Of a DNA stretch of 64,000 nucleotides, positions 8,647 to 16,553 are shown one piece after another. This DNA is from Actinokineospora baliensis. Lineage in GTDB: Bacteria > Actinomycetota > Actinomycetes > Mycobacteriales > Pseudonocardiaceae. Below the pieces are notes generated by a model, which worked only from the letters and a program-made list of their open reading frames with translations, had not been told where the DNA came from and made no database searches. The position numbers were made by a program, and so were the translations under genes. How positions within the stretch are numbered: position 1 is the stretch's first letter; each line of letters starts with the position of its first letter. The stretch spans positions 3,279,001 to 3,343,000 of the forward strand of contig NZ_JAFBCK010000001.1 in NCBI RefSeq assembly GCF_016907695.1, given 5' to 3'.

Positions 8647-9873
8647 ATGAGTGTGGAGATCGCCGCCGATCCGCCGGGCACCGGCGCACCGGACGGCCCC
8701 GGCGAATCCGATCAACTCGCGAGCGCGGAGGTGCTGGCCACCGTCGTGGCCGCCGAGTCCGTGCTGAGCAAGCGCTTCGGCGCGCGCATCCACCTGGCCG
8801 AACCGGAGGACCTCGGCGGCAGCGAGCGCTCCATCGTGCTGCGGGTGAAGGTCGCCGCCAGCCCGTTCTCCCTGCCGCGCACCCTCGCGGTCAAGCGCTA
8901 CGTGCGCCCGGCGGGCGGGGCGACCCGCGACAGCTGGGTCCGCGAGGCGGTCAGCTACCAGCTGTTCACCGCGCTGGCCGCCGAGGACCGGATGTGCCCG
9001 GAGCTGTTCGCCCACGACAGCGGCACCAACCTGCTGGTCATGGAGGACCTGGGCCGGGCGCCGACGCTGGCCGAGAAGCTGCACGGCGACGACGCCCGCG
9101 CCGCCGAGGGCGCGCTGCTGTCCTGGGCCCGCTCGCTCGGCCGCCTGCACGCCTCCACCGCGGGCCGCGAGGCCGATTTCGACGCGCTGCTGCGCAGGCT
9201 CAGCCCGCCCAAGTCCAAGGACCCGCTGACCGTGGATGGCCCGGTCGCCATCGAGGCGCTGCCGCTGCTGCTGGCCACCGAGTTCGGCGTCGACACCGAC
9301 CCGACCGCCCACGACGCGGCCAGGCGCACCCTCGCGCTGCTCGACACCGCGCGGCACCGGGCGTTCAGCCCGTCGGACTCGTGCCCGGACAACAACCTCA
9401 TCACCAACCGCGGCGTGCGCTTCCTGGACTTCGAGGGCGGCTGCGTGCGGAACATGATGTTCGACGCCGCGTACCTCACCGTGCCGTTCCCGTCCTGCTG
9501 GTGCGCCTACGCGCTGCCGCCGGGGATGACCGACGCCATGCTGGCCGCCTGGCGGGCCGAGGTGCGGGTCATGTGGCCCGACCTCGACGACGACGCCGTG
9601 CTCGGCCCCCGGCTGCTCGACGCCCAGTTGTTCTGGGTGTGGCTGACCACCTGGCAGTACCTCACCGTGCCCGACGTCGAGCAGTTGGGCTCCGGCGGGT
9701 CGGTCGCCAAGCCGCACCAGGCCGACGTGCTGGTGGCCCGCTGGGTGGCGTTGGCCGCCTCGGCGCGGCTGGCCCGCGCGGCTGCGGTCGCCGAGCACGC
9801 GCAGGCGGTCGTCACGGCGCTCCAGTCGCGGTTCGGCGCGCGTTCGCTGCCGCTCTACCCCGCGTTCGACTGA
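8647..9873 (+). CDS. Kinase-like phosphotransferase family protein
   Basis: 408 residues. The N-lobe has a TLAVKRYVRP lysine segment. LLVMEDLG resembles the hinge, and SDSCPDNNLI followed by LDFEGG resembles the catalytic loop and metal-binding Asp segment of aminoglycoside phosphotransferase/choline kinase-type folds. The usual HGD of the catalytic loop reads SDS here, so the catalytic Asp is kept but the preceding His is not. Substrate unknown. ATG 8647 follows AGAGGAG. It sits after aspS and the DUF389 gene and before an SGNH hydrolase gene, all on the same strand. Confidence 0.65.
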   Translation: MSVEIAADPPGTGAPDGPGESDQLASAEVLATVVAAESVLSKRFGARIHLAEPEDLGGSERSIVLRVKVAASPFSLPRTLAVKRYVRPAGGATRDSWVREAVSYQLFTALAAEDRMCPELFAHDSGTNLLVMEDLGRAPTLAEKLHGDDARAAEGALLSWARSLGRLHASTAGREADFDALLRRLSPPKSKDPLTVDGPVAIEALPLLLATEFGVDTDPTAHDAARRTLALLDTARHRAFSPSDSCPDNNLITNRGVRFLDFEGGCVRNMMFDAAYLTVPFPSCWCAYALPPGMTDAMLAAWRAEVRVMWPDLDDDAVLGPRLLDAQLFWVWLTTWQYLTVPDVEQLGSGGSVAKPHQADVLVARWVALAASARLARAAAVAEHAQAVVTALQSRFGARSLPLYPAFD

Positions 9874-9955
9874 TACCGAAGTCTTCTCCGGTCCGACCCC
9901 GGGCGGACACCGCGATCTCACCGCCGGTGAGTCCTCGCGCCGCATCGTAGTCCGC

Positions 9956-10804
9956 GTGACCGCGCTGGGGATCGAACGCAGCACACCGCCGACCCGACCA
10001 GACCCGCACGCGACCTGGACCGCGAGGACCCTGGCCGTCCTCGGCGACTCGACCGCGGTCGGCATCGGCGACCCGTTGCGCGGCGGCGGGTGGCGCGGCT
10101 TCGGCCCGCTGCTGGCCGCCGCGCTGGGCGCGCAGGAGCACAACGTGTCGGTCAACGGCGCCCGGCTCGCCGACGTGCGCGCCGTGCAGTTGCCGCGCGC
10201 GCTCGCCGTCCGACCGGACGCGGCCGTGCTGATCGCGGGCATGAACGACACCCTGCGCTCGGACTTCGACCCCGAGGCGATGCGCGCCGACCTCACCGAC
10301 ATCGTCACCTCGCTGCACGCGGTCGGCACCGAGGTGGTGCTGGTGCGCTTCCACGACCACGCCCGCGTGTTCCGGATGCCCGCCTCGCTGCGCCGCGCGC
10401 TGCGCACCCGCATCGACCGCCTCAACGCCGTGATCGAGGCCGTCGTGGCCGACACCGGCGCCGCGCACCTCGACCTGGACGCGATGCCCGGCGCCTACCA
10501 GACGGCGACCTGGAGCGTCGACCGGCTGCACCCGTCCGAACTCGGTCACCGGATGCTGGCGAAGGCGTTCGCCGAACAGCTGGTCGGCCGCGGCTGCGTC
10601 CAGCCCGCCCCGGTGAGCCTGGTGTGCGAGGGCGGCCTGCGGGTCGGCCCGCTCGCCCACCTGGCCTGGCTGGTCCTCAAGGGCATCCCGTGGCTGTGCA
10701 AGCGCGGCGGCGACCTGGTGCCGTACGCGCTGGGCATCATGCTGCGCGGGCACCGCGAACCACCCTGTGGACAACTCGCGGCGGAGCCGGTGGCCCGTCC
10801 GTAG
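9956..10804 (+). CDS. SGNH/GDSL-family hydrolase
   Basis: 282 residues. The SGNH blocks are visible: block I LAVLGDSTAVGIGD with the nucleophilic Ser, a VNGARLADVR segment with a conserved-type Gly/Asn, GMNDT as block III, and DRLHPSELGH with the Asp-His pair of block V. The family hydrolyses esters, often of acylated sugars or lipids. No signal peptide is visible, so the protein is probably cytoplasmic. The C-terminal 60 residues include a hydrophobic helix (AHLAWLVLKGIPWLC) that could be membrane-associated. The start is GTG 9956. Confidence 0.8.
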   Translation: MTALGIERSTPPTRPDPHATWTARTLAVLGDSTAVGIGDPLRGGGWRGFGPLLAAALGAQEHNVSVNGARLADVRAVQLPRALAVRPDAAVLIAGMNDTLRSDFDPEAMRADLTDIVTSLHAVGTEVVLVRFHDHARVFRMPASLRRALRTRIDRLNAVIEAVVADTGAAHLDLDAMPGAYQTATWSVDRLHPSELGHRMLAKAFAEQLVGRGCVQPAPVSLVCEGGLRVGPLAHLAWLVLKGIPWLCKRGGDLVPYALGIMLRGHREPPCGQLAAEPVARP

Positions 10805-10814
10805 AGTTCTCGCC

Positions 10815-11915
10815 ATGGCATTGATCGACCGCACCCTGCTCGGCCCAGGACCGTCCAACCCGTACCCCGAGGCGACGGCCGCCCTGTCGGCGCCCCTGCT
10901 GGGGCACCTGGACCCGGAGTTCCTCCGCGTGCTCGACGAGACCTGCGCCCGCCTGCGCCGGGTCTGGGGAACGGCAAACGACCGCACCCTCCCCTTGTCG
11001 GGCACCGGGTCCATCGGCATGGAGGCGGCGTTCGCGAACTTCGTCCGCCCCGGCGACGTCGTGGTGGTCGGCGTGAACGGGCTCTTCGGCGAGCGCATGG
11101 TCGACGTGGCGGGCCGCTACGGGGCGGACGTGGTCCGGGTGGACCACGACTGGGGCACGCCGATCGACGTGGAACGGGTCCTCGCCGCGCACCCGGAGCC
11201 GTCGCTGGTGGCCGCCGTGCACGCCGAGACCTCCACCGGCGTGCGCAGCGACATCCGGGCGCTGTCGCTCGCCGTGCACAAGCGCGACGAGCGGGCCCTG
11301 GTCCTGGCCGACTGCGTGACGTCCCTGGCGGGCATCGAAGTGGCCATCGACGCCTGGGACGTGGACCTGGCCTACTCCGGAACCCAGAAGTGCCTTGGCG
11401 TCGCGCCCGGTCTCGCCCCGTTCACCGTGTCCCCGCGAGCCTGGGACCGGAGGGTGAAGCGCCCACCGACCTGGTACCTCGACCTCAACCTGATCGGCGC
11501 CTACGTGGACGGCTCCAGCGGTGGCCGCACGTACCACCACACCGCGCCCGTGGCGATGATCTCCTCCCTGCACGCCGCGCTGGGCCGGGTGCTGGAGGAG
11601 GGTTTGGAGCAGGTGTGGGAACGCCACCGCGCCGCCGGTGCCCTGCTGCAGGAAGGCTTGGTGGACCAGGGCTTGGAGCTCTTCGCCGCCGAGGGCCACC
11701 GCCTCCCCGAACTCACCACAGTCCGAGTCCCCGACGGCGTCGACTCCGCCCGAGTCCGCCAGATCCTGCTCACCGAGTACGGCATCGAGATCGGCGCAGG
11801 CGCTGGCGCCTTCGCCAGTTCGGTGTGGCGCATCGGCCTGATGGGCCACAACGCCCGCCCAGACCGCGCCGAGTTGGTCTTGTCGGCTTTGCGTTCGGCG
11901 ATCGCCAAGGTCTAA
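10815..11915 (+). CDS. Class V PLP aminotransferase (alanine-glyoxylate/serine-pyruvate type)
   Basis: 366 residues. It opens with LLGPGPSNPYPE, typical of the alanine-glyoxylate aminotransferase family, and has GTGSIGMEAAF, the HAETSTGV segment, ADCVTSLAG and the lysine that binds PLP in SGTQKCLGVAPG. Such enzymes transfer amino groups between small 2-oxo acids and amino acids in the cytoplasm. ATG 10815 lies eleven bases after the stop of the SGNH hydrolase gene. Probably a core metabolic gene of this locus rather than part of the downstream biosynthetic cluster, although glyoxylate/serine chemistry cannot be assigned more exactly. Confidence 0.88.
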   Translation: MALIDRTLLGPGPSNPYPEATAALSAPLLGHLDPEFLRVLDETCARLRRVWGTANDRTLPLSGTGSIGMEAAFANFVRPGDVVVVGVNGLFGERMVDVAGRYGADVVRVDHDWGTPIDVERVLAAHPEPSLVAAVHAETSTGVRSDIRALSLAVHKRDERALVLADCVTSLAGIEVAIDAWDVDLAYSGTQKCLGVAPGLAPFTVSPRAWDRRVKRPPTWYLDLNLIGAYVDGSSGGRTYHHTAPVAMISSLHAALGRVLEEGLEQVWERHRAAGALLQEGLVDQGLELFAAEGHRLPELTTVRVPDGVDSARVRQILLTEYGIEIGAGAGAFASSVWRIGLMGHNARPDRAELVLSALRSAIAKV

Positions 11916-11966
11916 ACGCACCATCCACCTGCGACTGTCTACTGTAGATAATTCCGACGAGCGAAT

Positions 11967-12312
11967 GTGCTGCTGCCGGGCGAAGTGTGGGTGCAGGTGT
12001 ACTTGCTCGCCCTGCTGTCGGCCCTCGCCACCCCGGGTAACACCGTCGTGGTGTCCGGGGTCGGCGCGGTCGGTCTTTGTGCTGTCCTGGCCGCCGCCCG
12101 CCTCGGTGCCTCCCGCGTCGTCGCCATGTCCCGCCACGCGGCCCGGCAGGCCCTGGCGGACCGAATCCATGGACCAGTCCCTGCGTTCGGTCCGCCCCGG
12201 CGGCCGCCTCGGATATGTCGGTGTCCCGCGGGCGGTCCGGAGTTCCAGGGTCGCTGACGCCTAGGCGGACATGGGCGACCGAAAAGTCGTCAAATCCCTC
12301 CTGCGCCCGTAA
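11967..12312 (+). pseudogene. Remnant of a zinc-dependent (MDR) alcohol dehydrogenase
   Basis: Three blocks of one MDR dehydrogenase survive in order. The first (to about 12160) encodes the Rossmann segment with TVVVSGVGAVGLCAVLAA and GASRVVAMSRHAARQALA. A second block in a different frame (about 12170-12225) encodes MDQSLRSVRPGGRLGYVGVP. The last (12265-12312) encodes MGDRKVVKSLLRP and a stop, the typical C-terminus. The catalytic zinc-binding N-terminal half and the stretches between the blocks are missing. This is what several deletions in an old gene would leave. It lies between the core aminotransferase gene and the sulfur module. Confidence 0.75.
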
Positions 12313-12320
12313 ACGCGAAA

Positions 12321-12350
12321 GGGTCCCGCGGAAAGAACTCCGCAGGACCC
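12321..12350. terminator. Hairpin terminator between the ADH remnant and the FMN reductase gene
   Basis: GGGTCC-C-GCGGA and TCCGC-A-GGACCC form an 11-bp stem with one mismatch and a 6-base loop. Reading leftward the hairpin is followed by CTTTCGCGTTTA, a weak T-rich tract, so it most likely ends the leftward sulfur operon. It could also act on rightward transcripts. Confidence 0.6.
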
Positions 12351-12358
12351 CTGGTGCG

Positions 12359-12895
12359 CTAACTGACCGGCACCGGTAATACGCGCGAGAAAGTGTCGAC
12401 AACCGACAACAGCGGCGCTTCCGCGTCCGGGTGCAGCACCACCCCCGTTTCGGAGACCTCGATGTGCCGATCCAGCACGAACCACCCCGGCACGATGTGG
12501 TGCGCCCCGAGCGATGACAGCACCGGCCGCAGGGCGTAGTCCAGGGCCAGCACGTGCGCCGGGCTTCCCCCGGTCAGCACCGGCAGCGCGGTCTTGCCCG
12601 CGAGGGCGAACTGCGGCAGCAGGTCGAGCAGTGTCTTCAGCAGGCCCGAGTACGCCGCCTTGTACACCGGGGAGGCGACCACCACCCCGTCCGCCGCGTC
12701 GATCGCGGCGGTGACGTCCGCGATGGCCGGGTCGGTGACGTCGGCGTGCAGGAGGGCGGCCGGGGGGAGGTCGCGGACTCGGACCAGCCGCACCTCGTGG
12801 CCGTGGGCGCGCAGCCGGTCGGCCAGGTGCGCGGTCAGCGCCGCGGTGCGGGAGGTGGCCGACGGGCTGCCGGACAGGACGACGATCGAGGACAA
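12359..12895 (-). CDS. ssuE: NAD(P)H-dependent FMN reductase (SsuE/MsuE type)
   Basis: 178 residues. The flavodoxin-like fold is shown by VVLSGSPSATSRTAAL near the N-terminus and by VVASPVYKAAYSGLLKTLLDLLPQ in the middle, the signature of SsuE-family reductases. It supplies reduced FMN to two-component flavin monooxygenases such as SsuD and SfnG. The genes for two such monooxygenases lie directly upstream on the same strand (gaps of 15 and 12 bases), so the three probably form one operon for desulfonation or sulfone use. A hairpin terminator follows it at 12321-12350. Confidence 0.9.
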   Translation of the reverse strand: MSSIVVLSGSPSATSRTAALTAHLADRLRAHGHEVRLVRVRDLPPAALLHADVTDPAIADVTAAIDAADGVVVASPVYKAAYSGLLKTLLDLLPQFALAGKTALPVLTGGSPAHVLALDYALRPVLSSLGAHHIVPGWFVLDRHIEVSETGVVLHPDAEAPLLSVVDTFSRVLPVPVS

Positions 12896-12910
12896 CGCTA
12901 CCTCCGGGGT

Positions 12911-14122
12911 TCAGGAGTACCAGGTGGGCTCGGGGATCTCGTCGCGCAAGACGAAGGCCCCCACCTCGCGCCGCTTATAGGCGACCGGGTCGTGCAGGGT
13001 GTGCGTGCGGACGTTGCGCCAGAACCGGTCCAGGCCCTCGCGGGCGGTGGTGGCGCGGGCGCCGGTGACCTCGAAGACACCGCTGGTGATCTCCAGCGCC
13101 ACCTCGGTCGCCCTGGCCTTCACGGCGGCGACCCGCACCTCGTGCTCGCCGCGTTCGCGTTCGGTGACCACGTCCGGGTGCTGGTGGATGGCCCACCCCT
13201 CGGCCGCGACCTGGTCGGCCAGCGCCTCGACCGCCCACAGCTTCGCGGTCAGGTCGCCGTAGAGGTCGAGCACGTAGGGCTCGTCCACCGCGCGGTCGTG
13301 GCCGCCGTGCAGCCAGGCCCGGGACTTCTCGACGGTGTACGCGCGGGCGGTCTCCAGCGCGCCGCGGGCGATGCCGAGGTAGAAGTTGACGAACACCAAC
13401 TGGATGGTGGGCACGTTGAGCGTGTTGTAGACCCGCGGCGTGAACACCTTGTCGACGTAGCCCGCCGCCGAGGCCCAGTCGACCCGCACCCCGGAGATGG
13501 TGACGCTGCCGGACTCGGTCAGCCGCTGCCCGATGTTGTCCCAGTCGTCGTGGAAGGTGAGTCCCTCGGTGGTCGAGGGGACGATGGCGAAGATGTGCTT
13601 GTCGGTGCCCGCCAGCACCCCTTCCAGCACGGTCAGATCCGACACCTTGCTGCCGGTGGAGAACGACTTCCGTCCGTTGTAGACGATGGAGGAGCCTTCG
13701 TCGGTGATGACGACGTCGTCGTCGCGCGGGTTCACCGCCCCGCCGAAGAAGAAGCGGTTCTTGGTGGCCAACTCCTCTACCGCCAAGACCTGCTCTGGTG
13801 TACCGACCAGCCTCGCGGCCCAGAACCAAAGGTAGTGGTACCCGAGCAGTTGGCCTATGGACCCGTCGGCCTTGGCTATCTCGCGCACGATCCGGTACGC
13901 GGTGGGCCAATCCTGGCCGCCACCACCGTGTTCGACCGGTCCGAGCAACGTGACCAGGCCGGAGTCCTTGAGGAGTTGGACCTCGGCGTGCGGGGTCTTG
14001 CCTTCCCTGTCGCGCGCGACAGCGTCAACCGCCAGCAGGGCGGAGACTTCCGCCGCACGGGCCAACCACCCCGTGGCGGTGGTGGGAGCGGACTTGGCCC
14101 AGTCGGCCTCGGCGATCGTCAT
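12911..14122 (-). CDS. Flavin-dependent monooxygenase of the acyl-CoA dehydrogenase fold (SfnB/DszC-like)
   Basis: 403 residues. The acyl-CoA dehydrogenase fold is evident (HGGGGQDWPTAYRIVREIA, GSIGQLLGYHYLW, FSTGSKVSD), but key segments match the sulfur-acquisition oxidoreductases SfnB and DszC/dibenzothiophene monooxygenase, such as FVNFYLGIARGALE and the C-terminal RNVRTHTLHDPVAYKRREVG. These enzymes use FMNH2 from a partner reductase; ssuE is next door. The substrate is probably an organosulfur compound (sulfone, sulfide or sulfinate), by inference from the neighbours. Twelve bases separate it from the sfnG-like gene. Confidence 0.85.
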   Translation of the reverse strand: MTIAEADWAKSAPTTATGWLARAAEVSALLAVDAVARDREGKTPHAEVQLLKDSGLVTLLGPVEHGGGGQDWPTAYRIVREIAKADGSIGQLLGYHYLWFWAARLVGTPEQVLAVEELATKNRFFFGGAVNPRDDDVVITDEGSSIVYNGRKSFSTGSKVSDLTVLEGVLAGTDKHIFAIVPSTTEGLTFHDDWDNIGQRLTESGSVTISGVRVDWASAAGYVDKVFTPRVYNTLNVPTIQLVFVNFYLGIARGALETARAYTVEKSRAWLHGGHDRAVDEPYVLDLYGDLTAKLWAVEALADQVAAEGWAIHQHPDVVTERERGEHEVRVAAVKARATEVALEITSGVFEVTGARATTAREGLDRFWRNVRTHTLHDPVAYKRREVGAFVLRDEIPEPTWYS

Positions 14123-14134
14123 CAGTCCTGCCTC

Positions 14135-15298
14135 TCAGTGGGTCGCTGGTTCGGGAACGCCTGCGCCGCGGTCGGCGTCGGCCTCCAGGGCGCGCACGAT
14201 CGGGAGCACGTGGGTGCCGAAGTACTCGACTTCCTCGTGGTAGTGCAGAAATCCGAGCAGGGCCAGGTCGACGCCGCGGGCGCGGTAGGCGACCAAGCGG
14301 GTGGCGATCTGCTCGGGGGTGCCGATGAGTTTGCTGCGGAACCCGTCGTTGTACTGGACCAGGTCCTCGAACGACGAGTCCGCCCACATCCCCTTGCCGT
14401 CGGCGGTGGAGCTGCCCGCCTGCTGGACCGCGTCGCGGAACCCGCGCACGGCGTCGGGGTTGGCCTTGGCCACGATCTCGCGCAGCGTCTCACGGGCCTC
14501 GGCCTCGGTGTCGCGGGCGATGAGGAACCCGTTGAGCCCGAACCGGACCCGCCGACCGTGCTCCCGGGCGGCGGCACCGACCTCGGCGACCTGCTCGCTG
14601 ACGCCGTCGAAGTCCTTGCCGTTGCTGAAGTACCAGTCCGAGACCCGCCCGGCCATGGCCCGGGCCGCTGTCGAGTTGCCGCCCTGGAAGATCTCCGGGT
14701 GTGGTCGATCCGGACCGGTGAGCGGCTTGGGTTTGAGGTCGAACCCGCGCAGCCGGTAGAAGTCCCCGGCGAACTGGGTGTCGTCGGTGGTCCAACTGGC
14801 CCGCAACACCCGGATGAACTCCTCCGCGCGGCGGTAGCGCTCGTCGTGCTCCAGCCACGGTTCACCGAGGGCGGTGAACTCGCCCTTGAACCAGCCGGAG
14901 ACCACGTTGACCGCGGCCCGGCCGCCGGAGAGGTGGTCGGCGGTGGCGATCAGCTTGGCCAGCACGGCCGGGTGCCACAGCCCGGGGTGCACCGCGGCGA
15001 TGACCCTCAGCCGCTCGGTGGCCAGCAGCAGCGCGAGGCTGAAGCTGGTCGATTCGTGCTGGTAGGCCGCGCCGTAGCTGGCCAGGTAGCGGACCTGGCT
15101 CAGCGCGTAGCTGAAGCCGTTGTTCTCGGCCAGCACCGCGAGGTGCCGGTTGTACTCGTAAGACCAGTCGGTGCGCTGCTCTATGTCGCTGACTACGAGG
15201 CCGCCGCTGACGTTGGGCACCCAGTAGGCGAACTGCAGCGGATCGGGCACTCGGTGTTCGGGCTCGGGTGGGCGGGGTTCGGACACGGTGAACTCCAC
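14135..15298 (-). CDS. sfnG: FMNH2-dependent dimethyl sulfone monooxygenase (SfnG) / alkanesulfonate monooxygenase family
   Basis: 387 residues, luciferase-like TIM barrel. PLQFAYWVPNVSGGLVVSDI at the N-terminus, HPGLWHPAVLAK, NVVSGWFKGEF, EIFQGGNSTAARAMAGR and LLGFLHYHEEVEYFG are characteristic of SfnG, which oxidises dimethyl sulfone to methanesulfinate, and separate it from classical SsuD. It acts with reduced FMN from SsuE. First gene of the three-gene leftward operon. GTG 15298 and GTG 15286 are both possible starts. The operon probably serves sulfur scavenging when sulfate is scarce; no ABC transporter gene is adjacent. Confidence 0.88.
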   Translation of the reverse strand: MEFTVSEPRPPEPEHRVPDPLQFAYWVPNVSGGLVVSDIEQRTDWSYEYNRHLAVLAENNGFSYALSQVRYLASYGAAYQHESTSFSLALLLATERLRVIAAVHPGLWHPAVLAKLIATADHLSGGRAAVNVVSGWFKGEFTALGEPWLEHDERYRRAEEFIRVLRASWTTDDTQFAGDFYRLRGFDLKPKPLTGPDRPHPEIFQGGNSTAARAMAGRVSDWYFSNGKDFDGVSEQVAEVGAAAREHGRRVRFGLNGFLIARDTEAEARETLREIVAKANPDAVRGFRDAVQQAGSSTADGKGMWADSSFEDLVQYNDGFRSKLIGTPEQIATRLVAYRARGVDLALLGFLHYHEEVEYFGTHVLPIVRALEADADRGAGVPEPATH

Positions 15299-15535
15299 GG
15301 GTCGGCCGGGCGCGCTGAAGGGGACCGGCCGCGGTGGCGTACCGGTCGTGGGGCAGTGGCTTCAGCGGCGACAGGCCTGGCTGCAGACCCGGGCGAAATC
15401 CACGTGCCTGCGCCTGGTCAGGCTGTGGGCGGGATTCGCGGTGGACACCCACCTATCCGAACACCGGCCACGCACGCGGTCAACCGGACCAGCGGGTGCG
15501 TCCAGCGGGTGGGACTACCGGAACAGGTGACCGGG

Positions 15536-16180
15536 TCAGGCCGTGGCGGGTAGTAGCGCCGGGTCGGTGGCCGCGGCGCGCAGCAGCCGCAGGATGGCCG
15601 CGCGGGAGCGGTCGTAGACGGCGAGGTCGTCGTTGAGCACCGAGTTGGCGTTGGCCGTCTCCATGAACGCGATCAGCTCGAAGGCCAGCTGCTCGCTGTC
15701 GACCTCGCCGGTCAGCTCACCGGCTTCCCGCGCCTGCTCGAGCGTGTGCGCGATGAGCGCGGCCCACTTGGCCGACAGGGCGGCGAGGGTGTCGCGCACC
15801 CGGCCGGGCTGGGCGTCGAACTCGGCGGAGACGGCGAAGAAGAAGCACCCGCCGGGGAACACCCGCCCGCACGAGTAGTCCTGCCAGCTCAGGCACAGCC
15901 GCCACACCTTGTCTACGCCTGCGGGCAGGTCGAGCACCGGGGTGACCACGGTGTCGACGTAGATCCGCAACGCCGCGTCGATGGTGGCCAGCTGCAGCTC
16001 CTCCTTGGAGCCGAACAGGCCGAAGACGCCGCTCTTGCTGATTTCGAGGTCGCTCGCGAGCCTGCCGAGCGACAGGCTGGTGAGCCCCTCGACCGAGGCG
16101 ATCTCGACCGCGCGCGCCACGACGAGACCGCGGGTGTGGTTGCCCCGCTGGACACGACCGTCCACTCGAGCCTGGGTCAT
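15536..16180 (-). CDS. TetR-family transcriptional regulator
   Basis: 214 residues. The HTH at about residues 15-60 reads VVARAVEIASVEGLTSLSLG, then LASDLEISKSGVFGLFGSKE, a clear TetR DNA-binding domain. The C-terminal ligand domain includes FPGGCFFFAVSAEFDAQPG, seen in a common subfamily (TetR_C of the YxaF/AcrR type). ATG 16180 has GAGGG seven bases upstream; longer in-frame starts lack a site. It is divergent from the P450 gene across a 373-base region with a CGGTAC-N3-GTACCG palindrome, and upstream of the sfnG operon on the same strand. It could control either. Confidence 0.88.
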   Translation of the reverse strand: MTQARVDGRVQRGNHTRGLVVARAVEIASVEGLTSLSLGRLASDLEISKSGVFGLFGSKEELQLATIDAALRIYVDTVVTPVLDLPAGVDKVWRLCLSWQDYSCGRVFPGGCFFFAVSAEFDAQPGRVRDTLAALSAKWAALIAHTLEQAREAGELTGEVDSEQLAFELIAFMETANANSVLNDDLAVYDRSRAAILRLLRAAATDPALLPATA

Positions 16181-16553
16181 CGGTGCACCCTCACGGAAGC
16201 TGGCACGGGCAAGGACATCTCGGGCGACGGCCTCGTGCGGGTGGTGCCTGGTGGGCACCGCCGCGGTCGGCACTTCCCGGTGGAAGCCGTTGGGCCCGCT
16301 GGGAGTCGCGCGGTGTCAGTCGATCTTACCCCTGCCACCACGCGTTTCCGTCATGGTAGCGCGCAGTTTCCGGTTGTCCGCCACCGAAGTGTGTCCGAAC
16401 GGGAGCATTCGGTGACCGTCCGGGCCGCTACCAGCCGGTACGGTGTACCGAAAATAACCGCACGACCGATCGGACTCTGTGTTAGAGTCGACCCCGTCCG
16501 GCCGCCGGGCTGTGACGGGGGACAGCGAGTCGAACCGGTACCCGAGGAGCGTC
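16181..16553. promoter_or_regulatory. Divergent control region between TetR gene and P450 gene
   Basis: 373 bases without a credible gene. It contains a perfect inverted repeat CGGTAC-GGT-GTACCG at 16436-16450, a spaced inverted repeat CACCGAA (16382-16388) with TTCGGTG (16408-16414), and GAGGAG at 16544-16549 before the P450 start. The short palindrome has the size and position of a TetR operator. This is inference from geometry only. Confidence 0.5.

Noticed and set aside
12554..15553. Plus-strand open frame of about 1000 codons opposite the sulfur module
   Set aside because: It is the mirror of ssuE, the SfnB-like gene and sfnG, which have strong family motifs on the minus strand.
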